Source: a virus
Virus record (IMG/VR): IMGVR_UViG_3300042937_000590
Span: 1-40,497 of that record
Length of the DNA: 40,497 nt
Direction: 5' to 3' (one strand)
The position numbers and the translations under genes were made by a program. Positions 28,641 through 36,898 of the stretch are shown one piece after another (the first letter of the stretch is position 1; each line of letters begins with the position of its first letter). Below the pieces are notes generated by a model, which was not told where the DNA came from, made no database searches, and worked only from the letters and a program-made list of their open reading frames with translations.

Positions 28641-29055
28641 CAGCGTTTGGGGCGGTGATGGGCAATTCACCGGCACAAAGCTGGGTCCGTTCGGACTGCG
28701 CAAGGGGTGGAAGCGCGCCGACCTGCTGCAGGATCTGGCGCTATTGCGTGGCATGTGCCGGGGCGGCAAGCGGGCTGAAATTGCCCACGAAGTCGCCAAG
28801 CTGATGGTGCGCACGAAGTCACGCGCTCACGGCGACGGCGAGGCCCGCTTGATGGCTGAAACCATGGTGCAGGACTTGAGCGCCTATCCCATCGATGTTG
28901 TCCGGTTTGCCTGCGAATACTGGGTGGACGGCGGCGCTGATGCGAAGTTCACGCCCTCGTGGCCGGAACTCAAGGAAATTTGTGAGAAGCGCATGGATGG
29001 CCGTCGCAGGCTCGTCCGCTGCCTGGAGCATCACCTTGCGGAGCAGCCGCAATGA
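28591..29055 (+). CDS. Putative replication accessory protein (helicase-loader position)
   Basis: Protein of 154 residues. ATG 28591 (GAGG upstream) gives a 50-base overlap with the initiator gene. The body has GWKRADLLQDLALLRGMCRG, AEIAHEVAKLMVRTKSRAHG and a C-terminal helical part (SWPELKEICEKRMDGRRRLV). By position after the initiator it parallels lambda P, the helicase loader, but there is no motif that proves this. No Walker A is present. Confidence 0.6.
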   Translation: MRSISSSLTSHVAPTTSSVWGGDGQFTGTKLGPFGLRKGWKRADLLQDLALLRGMCRGGKRAEIAHEVAKLMVRTKSRAHGDGEARLMAETMVQDLSAYPIDVVRFACEYWVDGGADAKFTPSWPELKEICEKRMDGRRRLVRCLEHHLAEQPQ

Positions 29056-29083
29056 CCACCCGCAAAGCCTTTATGGGGAACGC

Positions 29084-29212
29084 ATGATGACTGAGGAAGA
29101 AGCCAAAACAAAATGGTGCCCGGCAGCGAAGATACCGCTCGGCTCATTGTGCATCGCTCTCCGTGCCCGCGTCGCCCTCTCACAGACAGAGGCAGAGGAG
29201 GGCAAGGCATGA
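29084..29212 (+). CDS. 42-residue small protein
   Basis: Frame of 42 codons from ATG 29084 (an ATG also at 29087), ending in an ATGA overlap with the next gene. Sequence TEEEAKTKWCPAAKIPLGSL then CIALRARVALSQTEAEEGKA. It may be a small metal or nucleic-acid binder (two Cys). No family recognised. Confidence 0.5.
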   Translation: MMTEEEAKTKWCPAAKIPLGSLCIALRARVALSQTEAEEGKA

Positions 29213-29394
29213 GCGCCAGACCCGCAGGCTGGTATTGGGTCAAACGCCTATCCGATGAGGACTGGCAGCCCGCTCAATGGGCGCCGATGAGGGAATATCC
29301 CGGCGAGTGGCGCTGGGAATTCTTTTTCTACAGAGGCGAAATCCACCGTGGACGCGTCCATCGCGTCGGAAAGCGCATCCATGCTCCAGCTTAA
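29209..29394 (+). CDS. Trp-rich 61-residue protein
   Basis: Protein of 61 residues from ATG 29209 in an ATGA overlap. Compact, beta-like and Trp-rich (AGWYWVKRLSDEDWQPAQWA, EWRWEFFFYRGE). Small proteins of this look are frequent near the end of phage early operons. No function assigned. Confidence 0.65.
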   Translation: MSARPAGWYWVKRLSDEDWQPAQWAPMREYPGEWRWEFFFYRGEIHRGRVHRVGKRIHAPA

Positions 29395-29605
29395 CCCGCC
29401 AATCCCTGTGACCGTGAACAGTGAAGAACTTCCGCCCGGCGTTAGAGACGAGTCCCGGCGCGGCTGGTGCTACGCCTGGAAGGAGTGCGGCATTGACGGC
29501 CACCGTATGTGGGTCGTCGTCATGGACGCAACAGGCGAGGTGATCGACGTGCCGCAGCCGGAAATCCTTGTCGATCCTAATTGGAGCTACGGGAGGCGCA
29601 CATGA
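29381..29605 (+). CDS. Small conserved phage protein of the LNPPIPV type
   Basis: Protein of 74 residues. ATG 29381 is chosen because it gives the MLQLNPPIPVTV start that I associate with a recurrent family of small phage and prophage proteins; an ATG at 29348 is in frame. The centre (HRMWVVVMDATGEVIDVPQP) also fits that family. Its function is unknown. It ends in an ATGA overlap. Confidence 0.68.
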   Translation: MLQLNPPIPVTVNSEELPPGVRDESRRGWCYAWKECGIDGHRMWVVVMDATGEVIDVPQPEILVDPNWSYGRRT

Positions 29606-29919
29606 ACGGCAGACCTTGGACCGCAGACGACACCGCCACGCTCCGCCGTATGGCTGGAGCCGGATATTCAGACGGCGAGATTGCCAACCATCTAGGCTTC
29701 GCCCGCGAGACGGTCACGCGCCGCCGGCTGTGCCTTGGCTACACCGCAGGCCTAAAGATTGGGAGAAGGCGCCGGTTTATTCGATTGGCGCGCGCCGTGA
29801 GTAGCCCAATCACATATGGGGCAGGGCTCTATTCTGGCTATGACGGGTATGAGATCGTCCCGAACGAATGGGAGCAAGCGGCTGAACGCTCTCGCATCCT
29901 TGCACTCTTGCCAGTTTAG
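29602..29919 (+). CDS. GcrA/Myb-like HTH regulator, last gene of early operon
   Basis: Protein of 105 residues; ATG 29602 with GGGAGG. N-terminal WTADDTATLRRMAGAGYSDG, then EIANHLGFARETVTRRRLCL is a helix-turn-helix of the GcrA/SANT-like type found in small regulators of alphaproteobacteria. Position as the last early gene, right before the late promoter region, is where lambdoid phages carry their late activator, so a late-gene regulator is a reasonable inference. Its 3' end is part of the inverted repeats 29899-29943. Confidence 0.65.
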   Translation: MNGRPWTADDTATLRRMAGAGYSDGEIANHLGFARETVTRRRLCLGYTAGLKIGRRRRFIRLARAVSSPITYGAGLYSGYDGYEIVPNEWEQAAERSRILALLPV

Positions 29920-29943
29920 TCTTGCCGCAAGAGTGCAAGACTA
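29899..29943 (+). terminator. Two overlapping, mutually exclusive hairpins at the end of the early operon
   Basis: Hairpin 1: CTTGCACTCTTGC (29899-29911) with GCAAGAGTGCAAG (29927-29939), 13 perfect pairs, 15-base loop. Hairpin 2: TAGTCTTGC (29917-29925) with GCAAGACTA (29935-29943), 9 perfect pairs, 9-base loop, followed by GTTTACG. They share 29935-29939, so only one can form at once. This is the layout of a terminator/antiterminator pair; ribosomes finishing the upstream gene (stop at 29917-29919) would open hairpin 1. Confidence 0.65.
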
Positions 29944-29951
29944 GTTTACGC

Positions 29952-29981
29952 TTGACTTTCTAAATCACAACTCAATAACTG
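29952..29981 (+). promoter_or_regulatory. Weak late-promoter candidate
   Basis: TTGACT (29952-29957) is a good -35; 18 bases later TAACTG is a poor -10. It lies in the 130-base gap before the terminase genes, where a late promoter is expected. A poor -10 would agree with dependence on a phage activator. Confidence 0.3.
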
Positions 29982-30032
29982 GTTAGGCTGACCGCTCCAC
30001 AACCGAGCATCAGCACATGGCTTCGGCCGTCC

Positions 30033-30052
30033 AGAATAGCAAAGAATAGCAA
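30033..30052 (+). repeat. Tandem 10-bp repeat abutting the small terminase start
   Basis: AGAATAGCAA occurs twice in tandem; the last base is the A of the terminase ATG. No Shine-Dalgarno is visible in this place. It could be a regulatory or terminase-binding (pac) element; there is no direct support beyond location. Confidence 0.45.
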
Positions 30053-30336
30053 TGGCTCGCGGCTCAAAGCCCGGCGAGCGACGCGGCGGCCGGAAAAAGG
30101 GCTCGCTGAACAAGGCAACCGCCGACATCAAGGCGCTTGCCCAGACCTACACGTCTGAAGCTATGGAACGGCTGGCCGTTGTCATGCGGACCAGTGACAG
30201 CGACGCGGCGCGTGTGGCTGCCATCAAGGAGATATTCGAGCGCGGACACGGCAAGGCGCCCCAGCCGCAGACGGGCGAAGGGGGCACAGGACCGATTGCC
30301 CACATTCACCGCGTCGAGTTGGTGGACCTGCGATGA
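30052..30336 (+). CDS. Terminase small subunit-like protein
   Basis: Protein of 94 residues. The N-terminus GSKPGERRGGRKKGSLNKAT is a basic DNA-binding start of the type seen in small terminase-like proteins of many alphaproteobacterial phages. A helical part (TSEAMERLAVVMRTSDSDAA) follows. It overlaps the large subunit (ATGA at 30333), which supports its role in recognising phage DNA and starting packaging. It is shorter than P22 gp3 (162 aa). Confidence 0.75.
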   Translation: MARGSKPGERRGGRKKGSLNKATADIKALAQTYTSEAMERLAVVMRTSDSDAARVAAIKEIFERGHGKAPQPQTGEGGTGPIAHIHRVELVDLR

Positions 30337-31652
30337 CCGCCGTCCAGATCGCGCTCCCCCCAAAACTGAAAAGCATATTCATCGGCCGGGCCGACGTGCG
30401 AGGCGCCTATGGTGGGCGAGGCTCTGGAAAGACCCGTTCCTTTGCCAAAATGACGGCGGTTAAAGGCTTCATGTTTGGCGCGGCTGGGCAGGCCGGATTC
30501 ATTTTGTGCGGCCGTCAGTATATGAACTCGCTAGCGGATTCCTCCCTTGAGGAGATCAAGCGAGCAATTGAGGAAGAGCCCTTTCTGGCCGCCTATTACG
30601 ACATAGGGGAGAAATACATAAAAAGCCGCGACGGCAAGATTGAATATGCCTTCGCCGGCCTGGATCGCAACATTGAGAGCGTTAAATCCAAGGGCCGCAT
30701 TCTCCTGTGCTGGGTTGACGAAGCCGAGCCAGTCACGGCGGAAGCTTGGAGCACGCTTATCCCGACTTTGCGTGAGGAAGGCGAGGACTGGAATGCCGAG
30801 CTCTGGGTGACGTGGAACCCAAAGCGCAAGAGCGCGGCGGTTGAAAGCCGGTTCCGTCACGCCAACGATAACCTAATCCGCGTGGTTGAGTTGAACTGGC
30901 GCGATAATCCCAAGTTTCCGGCCATGCTGGAACGCGCTCGGCAACGCGACCTGCAGGAGAGGCCCGACCAGTATTCCCACATTTGGGAGGGCGATTACGT
31001 CTCAGTCATCGAGGGCGCCTACTACGCAAAGAGCCTGACAGCGGCGCGGGCTCAAGGCCGGATCGGCAACGTCGCTCCCGACCCGTTGATGACGCTTCGC
31101 ATGTTCTGCGACATCGGCGGCACTGGCGCGCGGGCAGACGCCTTTACGATCTGGGTTGCGCAGTTCGTAGGCCGGGAAATTCGCTGGCTGGACTACTACG
31201 AGGCCGTAGGGCAGCCGCTGGCCGCGCATCTGGAATGGGCGCGAGGCAAGGGCTACACGCCCCAGCGCGCGCAATTCTGGCTGCCTCACGACGGCGACAC
31301 GAACGACAAGGTTTACGACGTGTCATACGCCTCCGCGCTGCGTGAGGCGGGTTACACGGTCACGGTCGTTCCCAACCAGGGCAAAGGCGCGGCGGCGGCC
31401 CGTATTGAGGCTGCCCGGCGTCTCTTCCCGTCCATGTGGTTTAACGCGCCGACAACGCAGCCCGGCTTGGATGCGCTCGGCTGGTATCACGAAAAGCGGG
31501 ACGAGAAGCGCCAGATCGGCCTCGGCCCCAACCACGATTGGGCTTCACACGGCGCCGACGCCTTCGGGCTTGGCTGCGTCGTGTACGAAGAGCCCGAGGT
31601 CAAGGCTAAGGCAAAACTGCCCCGCGTTACGGGCGGTTGGATGGCCGCTTAG
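30333..31652 (+). CDS. terL: Terminase large subunit
   Basis: Protein of 439 residues. ATPase domain: Walker A GGRGSGKT at 27-34, Walker B LLCWVDE at 124-130 with catalytic E130, coupling motif TWNP at 160-163. Nuclease domain (RNase H fold): D260 in FCDIGGTGARADAF, and a late DWASHGADAF segment. It pumps DNA into the procapsid and cuts the concatemer. The layout matches the Terminase_3/PBSX-type large subunits. Coupled to the small subunit by ATGA. Confidence 0.93.
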   Translation: MTAVQIALPPKLKSIFIGRADVRGAYGGRGSGKTRSFAKMTAVKGFMFGAAGQAGFILCGRQYMNSLADSSLEEIKRAIEEEPFLAAYYDIGEKYIKSRDGKIEYAFAGLDRNIESVKSKGRILLCWVDEAEPVTAEAWSTLIPTLREEGEDWNAELWVTWNPKRKSAAVESRFRHANDNLIRVVELNWRDNPKFPAMLERARQRDLQERPDQYSHIWEGDYVSVIEGAYYAKSLTAARAQGRIGNVAPDPLMTLRMFCDIGGTGARADAFTIWVAQFVGREIRWLDYYEAVGQPLAAHLEWARGKGYTPQRAQFWLPHDGDTNDKVYDVSYASALREAGYTVTVVPNQGKGAAAARIEAARRLFPSMWFNAPTTQPGLDALGWYHEKRDEKRQIGLGPNHDWASHGADAFGLGCVVYEEPEVKAKAKLPRVTGGWMAA

Positions 31653-31653
31653 C

Positions 31654-31725
31654 ATGAGCAACATTATGTCCGACGCTCGCGGGAGCGGGTTTCCAAAAAT
31701 TGCGCGAGGCTGCTCCAATGGCTGA
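31654..31725 (+). CDS. Possible 23-residue leader peptide before portal
   Basis: Short frame (SNIMSDARGSGFPKIARGCS) starting two bases after the terminase stop and ending inside the portal start region, overlapping its ATG 31718. Probably a translational bridge between terL and portal if translated at all. Confidence 0.25.
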   Translation: MSNIMSDARGSGFPKIARGCSNG

Positions 31726-33838
31726 CACGACACCGACACGCGGCGGCCCCTCGTCGCAAGGCGACACAAAGGCGGACCTGCTGTCTCGCGCCCTTGCCCA
31801 TGCCGACGAGGCGTGGAAACAGGAGTTTGATAACGTCAGCTCGGGCAGGGACTGCCAGCGGTTCTATATCGGCGGCGAGGCGCAATGGGATTCGCAGGCC
31901 CTGAGCGACCGCAAGAGCGCCAACAGGCCAGCGTTGACCATGAACCGCTGCCCTGGGTTTGTGCGGCAGTTGACCGGCGAGGTGCGGCAGAACCCGCCCA
32001 GCGTGAAGGTTCTACCCGCCAAGGACGGCGCGACGGTGGAGGCTGCGGAAATCTTCAACGGCCTGATCCGGCACATTGAGCAGCAGTCGGTCGCCCGAGC
32101 TGCGTACACGAAGGCGGCGGAAAACGCGGCACAGGCCGGCATCGGCGGCTGGCGCATCGTCACGCAATACAGCGGAGACGACAGCTTTGACCAGGACATC
32201 AGGATCAAGCGGATCAATGACCCGTTCCAGATTCTGATCGACCCGCTCGCGCAAGAGCCGGACAAGTCGGACATGAGGTACGGCTTCGTGTTTGAGGACA
32301 TGGTGAAGGAGCAGTACCAGAAGCTTTATCCCGACGTGCCGTGCGAGAGCCTGCCGACCAACGTGGCGGACCAGTCGTTTAGCTGGCGCACGCTCGATAC
32401 GGTCAAGATCGCGGAGTATTGGTATCGCGAGCCGGTCAAGAAGATGCTGCGCCTCCACGAGGACGGCGCCGTCTCCTACGACGATGACGACACGCCGCCC
32501 GAATCGCCGGTAACGCAGCAGCGCGAGGTGGTGGTCCAGCAGGTCAAGTCCTGCCTGATGAGCGGCGGCGGCATCTTGCAGGGGCCGACCGATTGGGCCG
32601 GGCGGTACATTCCCATCTGCGTCGTGACCGGCGAAGAGATTTGGGCCGATGGCCGCGCGACCCGCAAGGGCATGATCCACGACATGAGGGACCCGCAGCG
32701 CGTCTACAACTACACGCGGACGGCGGCGGTTGAGGCCGTGGCGATGCAGCCTAAGGCGCCGTACATCATGACGGCCAATCAGGCCAGCGGGTACGAGAAC
32801 CAGTGGGCGCAGGCTGGCATCCGCAACGACGCCGCTTTGTTCTACAAGGGCGACCCGCTTGCCAATGGCGCGCCCAAGCGGTCGGAACCGCCCATCGCAT
32901 CGCAGGGCCTCGACGTGCAGTCGCAGCTTGCCGTGTCCGACCTAGAAGGCGTGGCTGGCATCTACAAGGCCGGGCTGGGCGCTCCCTCGAATGAAACCAG
33001 CGGCCGGGCGATCCTTGCGCGCCAGCAGGAAGGCGATACCGGCACTTACCTGTACATCGATAACCTTTCAATCGCCGTGCAATATTGCGGCAAAATCTTG
33101 GTCGATCTGATCCCCAAGATTTACGACTCGACCCGCATCGTCCGCACGCTGGGCGAGGACGGCTCGACAAAGATGGTCGAGATCAACAAGCCCGACATGG
33201 ACGAGAGCGGCATGGAGATCGTTCTAAACGACCTCAGCGCGGGCGAGTACGACGTGACCGTCGCCACCGGCCCGAGCTACGCCACGAAGCGCCAGGAGGC
33301 CACGGCCTTCATGACAGAGCTTGTCCGCTCGTTCCCGATGATCGCGGACATTGGCGGCGACATCATCGTGGAGAATATGGACTTGCCGGGCGCCGACAAG
33401 CTGGCTGGTCGCCTCCGCGAGGCAATGGGCATCGACAAGGACGGCCAGAAGATTGAGGCCGAGCAGAAGCCGGACCCCGTCGAGGCGGCAAAGGCCATGA
33501 AGGACGCGGCGGCGACGGACAAGATCATCGCGGAGACGGAACAGATTCGGCTCGAAACCGGCCAGATGATGCTCTCGATGCAGGGGATGCTTGGGCAGCT
33601 TCAGCAGATCATGCCGCAATTGCAGATGCTCACGCAGCAGGGCGAGCCTGGAGAGCAACCGCCGATGCCGCCTGAAGGTGGGGCGCCCCCGATGGAAGGC
33701 GGTCCGGAAATGGGCGGAATGCCGACAGAAATGGGCGGGATGCCGCCGTCCGACCTGCCGCCGGTTGTGGAGATCGACGACGACACGGCCGGGCTTCCCC
33801 CGGTGATCGAGATTGGCGACGCCGTTGCGCCCGCTTAA
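31718..33838 (+). CDS. P22-like portal protein
   Basis: Protein of 706 residues (P22 gp1 is 725). Start set at ATG 31718. Typical features: N-terminal helical region with GEAQWDSQALSDRKSANRPA, then LTMNRCPGFVRQLTGEVRQN; a central ETSGRAILARQQEGDTGTYL segment; and a Met/Gln/Pro-rich C-terminal tail (GMPTEMGGMPPSDLPP) that may form the barrel or its extension. The dodecameric portal is the vertex for packaging, gp4 binding and ejection. Confidence 0.92.
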   Translation: MADTTPTRGGPSSQGDTKADLLSRALAHADEAWKQEFDNVSSGRDCQRFYIGGEAQWDSQALSDRKSANRPALTMNRCPGFVRQLTGEVRQNPPSVKVLPAKDGATVEAAEIFNGLIRHIEQQSVARAAYTKAAENAAQAGIGGWRIVTQYSGDDSFDQDIRIKRINDPFQILIDPLAQEPDKSDMRYGFVFEDMVKEQYQKLYPDVPCESLPTNVADQSFSWRTLDTVKIAEYWYREPVKKMLRLHEDGAVSYDDDDTPPESPVTQQREVVVQQVKSCLMSGGGILQGPTDWAGRYIPICVVTGEEIWADGRATRKGMIHDMRDPQRVYNYTRTAAVEAVAMQPKAPYIMTANQASGYENQWAQAGIRNDAALFYKGDPLANGAPKRSEPPIASQGLDVQSQLAVSDLEGVAGIYKAGLGAPSNETSGRAILARQQEGDTGTYLYIDNLSIAVQYCGKILVDLIPKIYDSTRIVRTLGEDGSTKMVEINKPDMDESGMEIVLNDLSAGEYDVTVATGPSYATKRQEATAFMTELVRSFPMIADIGGDIIVENMDLPGADKLAGRLREAMGIDKDGQKIEAEQKPDPVEAAKAMKDAAATDKIIAETEQIRLETGQMMLSMQGMLGQLQQIMPQLQMLTQQGEPGEQPPMPPEGGAPPMEGGPEMGGMPTEMGGMPPSDLPPVVEIDDDTAGLPPVIEIGDAVAPA

Positions 33839-33853
33839 CTACGAGGTGGATTC

Positions 33854-34714
33854 GTGAGCGATATTGACTTAGCCGCTATAGTGGCGGAAGATGCAAAGAC
33901 TTCGGGCGCCGTTCCTGCACAGGAAGCGCCTGCTCCGGTCGAGGATACGGCGGAAGCGACCACCGCCCCGGCTGATGAAGCCGCGGAAGAGCAGCCAACA
34001 GAGGCCGAGGGCGAAGCGCCCCAGCCGAGGAAACCGGGCGGCGGCTTCCAGAAGAGAATTTCCGAGCTAACCCGCGAAAAGCATGAGGCGAAGCGCGAAG
34101 CAGAGCAACTGCGCGAGATGCTGTCCAAGGCCCTAGGCCAGACCCAGCAGCCCGCGCCGGCAGCCGAGCAGGGCGACGAGCCCCGTTCAGAGCAGTTTAC
34201 CAGATACGAGGATTTCGTCGCGGCAAAGGCCGAATGGAAAGCGGAGCAGCGGATTCAATCCACGCTCGGCAACCTCCAGAAGCAGGCCAGTGTCGCGGAT
34301 CAGGAGAGGGCCAGGATCGAGGCCGTCAAGGTCTTTGAGCGCGAAGCAAAGGCTCAAGGCAAGGCGATTCAGGGGTTTGACGACGCGCTGGACATGGTGC
34401 GCTCCGATGATTTCCCGATGACTCCGGCGGTTGCGGACTACCTTCTCAATGCCGACCACAAGGCGGCGCTGGTCAAGTATCTGGCGGACAATGAGAACGA
34501 GGCTTTCAGGCTTTCACGCCTAGGTGCGGTCGCGGTTGGCAGAGAACTGGCAAAGGTTGAGATGCGTTTCGCGTCGAAGCCCAAGCCGAAAACTTCATCG
34601 GCCCCGCCGCCGCCGGCAACAGTGTCCGGAGGCGCGGCAGCACCGCAATCGATCGAGCGCATGGGTCATAACGACGTGCTTAAGTGGGTACGTGAGTTGG
34701 ACCAGAGGCGCTAG
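33854..34714 (+). CDS. Scaffolding protein
   Basis: Protein of 286 residues (P22 gp8 is 303) from GTG 33854 with a GAGGTGG ribosome-binding site. Very acidic Ala/Glu/Pro-rich N-terminus (APVEDTAEATTAPADEAAEE), then a long helical, charged centre (KRISELTREKHEAKREAEQL) and a C-terminal HNDVLKWVRELDQRR. This is the profile of a phage scaffold that directs coat assembly and leaves the head on packaging. Position between portal and coat matches P22. Confidence 0.82.
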   Translation: MSDIDLAAIVAEDAKTSGAVPAQEAPAPVEDTAEATTAPADEAAEEQPTEAEGEAPQPRKPGGGFQKRISELTREKHEAKREAEQLREMLSKALGQTQQPAPAAEQGDEPRSEQFTRYEDFVAAKAEWKAEQRIQSTLGNLQKQASVADQERARIEAVKVFEREAKAQGKAIQGFDDALDMVRSDDFPMTPAVADYLLNADHKAALVKYLADNENEAFRLSRLGAVAVGRELAKVEMRFASKPKPKTSSAPPPPATVSGGAAAPQSIERMGHNDVLKWVRELDQRR

Positions 34715-34740
34715 ACGGAAGCGTTGGCGAGAGTTCGAGG

Positions 34741-34761
34741 GGCCTAACCCAAGGTTAGGTC
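34741..34761 (+). promoter_or_regulatory. Hairpin covering the coat gene ribosome-binding region
   Basis: CCTAACC (34743-34749), loop CAA, GGTTAGG (34753-34759): 7 perfect pairs, extended to 9 with a G-T and a G-C pair (34741-34761). It ends 3 bases before the coat ATG at 34765 and contains the only purine-rich stretch near the start, so it may control coat translation or stabilise a processed 5' end. Confidence 0.55.
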
Positions 34762-34764
34762 ATC

Positions 34765-35976
34765 ATGGCAAATACGATCATCACCCCGAGCATTATTGCG
34801 AAAGTGGGGCTGGCTCAGTTGGAAAACAATCTCGTGATGGGCAAGAAGGTCTATCGCGACTACTCCCGCGAATTTGTGAAGGTCGGCGACTCGATCAGCG
34901 TCCGCCGTCCGGTCAAGTTCACGGCTCAGGATGGCGCCGTTGCCATCAACCAGGACGTGACCGAGGGCAAGTTCACGCTCTCGATGGACAAGCGCAAGCA
35001 TGTCTCGTGGTCTTTCTCGACGCAGGATCTGACCCTGTCCATTGAGGAGTACAACGAGCGGTACATCAAGCCGGCCGCCATCGCGCTCGCCAATCAGATC
35101 GATTACGACCTGACGGGCCTCTACAATCGCGTGTGGAATTGGGTCGGCACGCCGGCCTCTCCGGTTGACTCGTTCGCGGACTTCGCCAAGGCGCCCCGTC
35201 GCCTCGATGAAGGCGCGGTGCCGCAGGACATGCGCTATGCTGTCCTGTCTCCGGCCGACTCCTGGGGCCTCATCGGCTCGCAAACTGGCCTGTTTATGCA
35301 GGACGTTGCACGCGGCGCCTATCGCCGTGGCGATCTGGGCGAGATCGGCGGCGTCATGACGGCGATGGACCAGAATATCCGCACGCATACGAACGGCGCG
35401 GCGGCTGGCGGCGGCCTCATCAACGGCGCGAACCAGAACGTGACCTATGCCGCGAGCAAGGACACGAACACGCAGACGCTCATCACCGATGACTGGACGG
35501 CTTCGACGACCTTCAAGGCCGGCGACGTGTTCACCATCGCTGACGTGTATGCGGTCAACCCGGTATCAAAGCAGAGCACGGGCGTCCTGCAGCAGTTCGT
35601 CATTCAGAACGACATCACCGCGACCGGCACGGATTGCACGCTGACGATTGCTCCGGCGATCATCACCAGCGGCCCGTACCAGACCGTCGATAGCGTCCCG
35701 GCCGACGGCGCCGCGATCACGATGGTGGGCACCGGCTCCGCGCAGTACGCGCAGAATCTGGTGTTCCACAAGAACGCCTTCGCCCTCGTGATGGCCGATC
35801 TCGAAATGCCTGATGGCGCCGTGTTCAAAGCCAGGGAATCCCAGAACGGCTTTAGCATGCGCGTCATCAAGTACTACGACGGCGAAATGGACGAGGACAA
35901 GATCAGGCTTGATGTGCTGTACGGCGTCAAGGCGATCTACCCCGACCTCGCCACCCGCCTCTCGGGCACGACCTGA
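34765..35976 (+). CDS. P22-type major coat protein
   Basis: Protein of 403 residues (P22 gp5 is 430). N-terminus ANTIITPSIIAKVGLAQLEN and VYRDYSREFVKVGDSISVRR are typical of the P22 coat family (HK97 fold). The middle region (about 220-310), with many Thr/Val strands, corresponds to the I-domain that P22 coat carries. A C-terminal FSMRVIKYYDGEMDEDKIRL, DVLYGVKAIYP follows. Builds the icosahedral shell. Confidence 0.93.
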   Translation: MANTIITPSIIAKVGLAQLENNLVMGKKVYRDYSREFVKVGDSISVRRPVKFTAQDGAVAINQDVTEGKFTLSMDKRKHVSWSFSTQDLTLSIEEYNERYIKPAAIALANQIDYDLTGLYNRVWNWVGTPASPVDSFADFAKAPRRLDEGAVPQDMRYAVLSPADSWGLIGSQTGLFMQDVARGAYRRGDLGEIGGVMTAMDQNIRTHTNGAAAGGGLINGANQNVTYAASKDTNTQTLITDDWTASTTFKAGDVFTIADVYAVNPVSKQSTGVLQQFVIQNDITATGTDCTLTIAPAIITSGPYQTVDSVPADGAAITMVGTGSAQYAQNLVFHKNAFALVMADLEMPDGAVFKARESQNGFSMRVIKYYDGEMDEDKIRLDVLYGVKAIYPDLATRLSGTT

Positions 35977-36000
35977 ACCTAGAGCCATAGGAGAATCATC

Positions 36001-36222
36001 ATGGCAGTTCGTGAAATCACCGACGCTCGTACCGATGGCACGACGTTCGGCCAGTCCACTTCGGACAAGATCAGCTTCTACGGCGTGACGACGGTTGTTC
36101 AGCCGTCGTCCACGACGCAGGCGGCTGTGACCACTGGCGCCACGACCACGCAGGTCGGCGCGCTGGCGAACGAGCTTCGTTCCGCGCTCGTTTCGCTGGG
36201 GCTCCTCAAGGGCTCGGCCTAA
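36001..36222 (+). CDS. Small structural protein next to coat gene
   Basis: Protein of 73 residues with a strong SD (AGGAGA). Sequence EITDARTDGTTFGQSTSDKI, then Thr/Val repeats and ALANELRSALVSLGLLKG. Small proteins of this look commonly follow coat genes and may decorate the capsid. No direct evidence of function. Confidence 0.7.
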   Translation: MAVREITDARTDGTTFGQSTSDKISFYGVTTVVQPSSTTQAAVTTGATTTQVGALANELRSALVSLGLLKGSA

Positions 36223-36223
36223 C

Positions 36224-36898
36224 ATGCGCGTAAAGCCGGCACGGAGCGTGCGTATCGCCGTGCCGGCTTATGACGCCTTCACCGATGAAAGCCAGCGGTC
36301 CGTTGCCGCTGGCATTCTCGCGCTTGACGCCAAGGGCATCAAAGTCGAGGCCGTCGATGTGCTTCGCGGCTGCTGTTATGTGGACCTCGCGCGCAACATT
36401 TTGACGGGCAATTTCCTCCGGGGAACGGCCACGGACTTCATCTTCATCGACGCCGACGTTGGCTTCGATCCCGAGAGCCTTGTGCGCTTGTGCGAGGCCA
36501 CACGGCCCGTTGTGGCGGGTATCTATCCCAAGAAGGTGATCCCGCCTGAATGGCCTGTGATGGTCGCCCATGAGCAGATTTGGGCCGATAGCGACGGGCT
36601 AATAGAGTGCGGCGTCGTGCCGACCGGCTTCCTCCGGATCAACCGCGCGGTTTTCGAGGCGCTCACGGTGCCCGAGTTCACCAGCCCTGATGGGCAGGTC
36701 GGCGCGTACTTCCAGACGGCGGTGCGTGGGAATGTGTTCTGGGGTGAGGACGTGGAGTTTTGCCGTCTTGTCCGTGAAGCGGGCATTCCCATCATGGCCT
36801 TCGCGGAAATGGACTTCCGGCACGTCGCCAGCGATGGCCGCGTCTATAGTGGCAATTGGGGCTCCTTTATGCGCTCGCAGTTGAAGGAGGCCGCGTGA
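36224..36898 (+). CDS. Glycosyltransferase 1 (GT-A type)
   Basis: Protein of 224 residues. A Rossmann-like start (RIAVPAYDAFTDES), then DFIFIDADVGFDPESLVRLC with a D-x-D (DAD) motif for metal and nucleotide-sugar binding, and later GEDVEFCRLVREAGIPIMAF, the typical acceptor-side ED region. It transfers a sugar from a nucleotide donor. Being inside the head operon, likely targets are virion proteins or host surface glycans; this is inference. Overlaps the next gene (GTGA). Confidence 0.8.
   Translation: MRVKPARSVRIAVPAYDAFTDESQRSVAAGILALDAKGIKVEAVDVLRGCCYVDLARNILTGNFLRGTATDFIFIDADVGFDPESLVRLCEATRPVVAGIYPKKVIPPEWPVMVAHEQIWADSDGLIECGVVPTGFLRINRAVFEALTVPEFTSPDGQVGAYFQTAVRGNVFWGEDVEFCRLVREAGIPIMAFAEMDFRHVASDGRVYSGNWGSFMRSQLKEAA

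Noticed and set aside
29052-29087. 11-codon frame between the helicase-loader-position gene and the 42-residue gene
   Set aside because: Has ATGA-type overlaps on both sides but is too short to judge; best seen as a possible translational bridge, not a gene.
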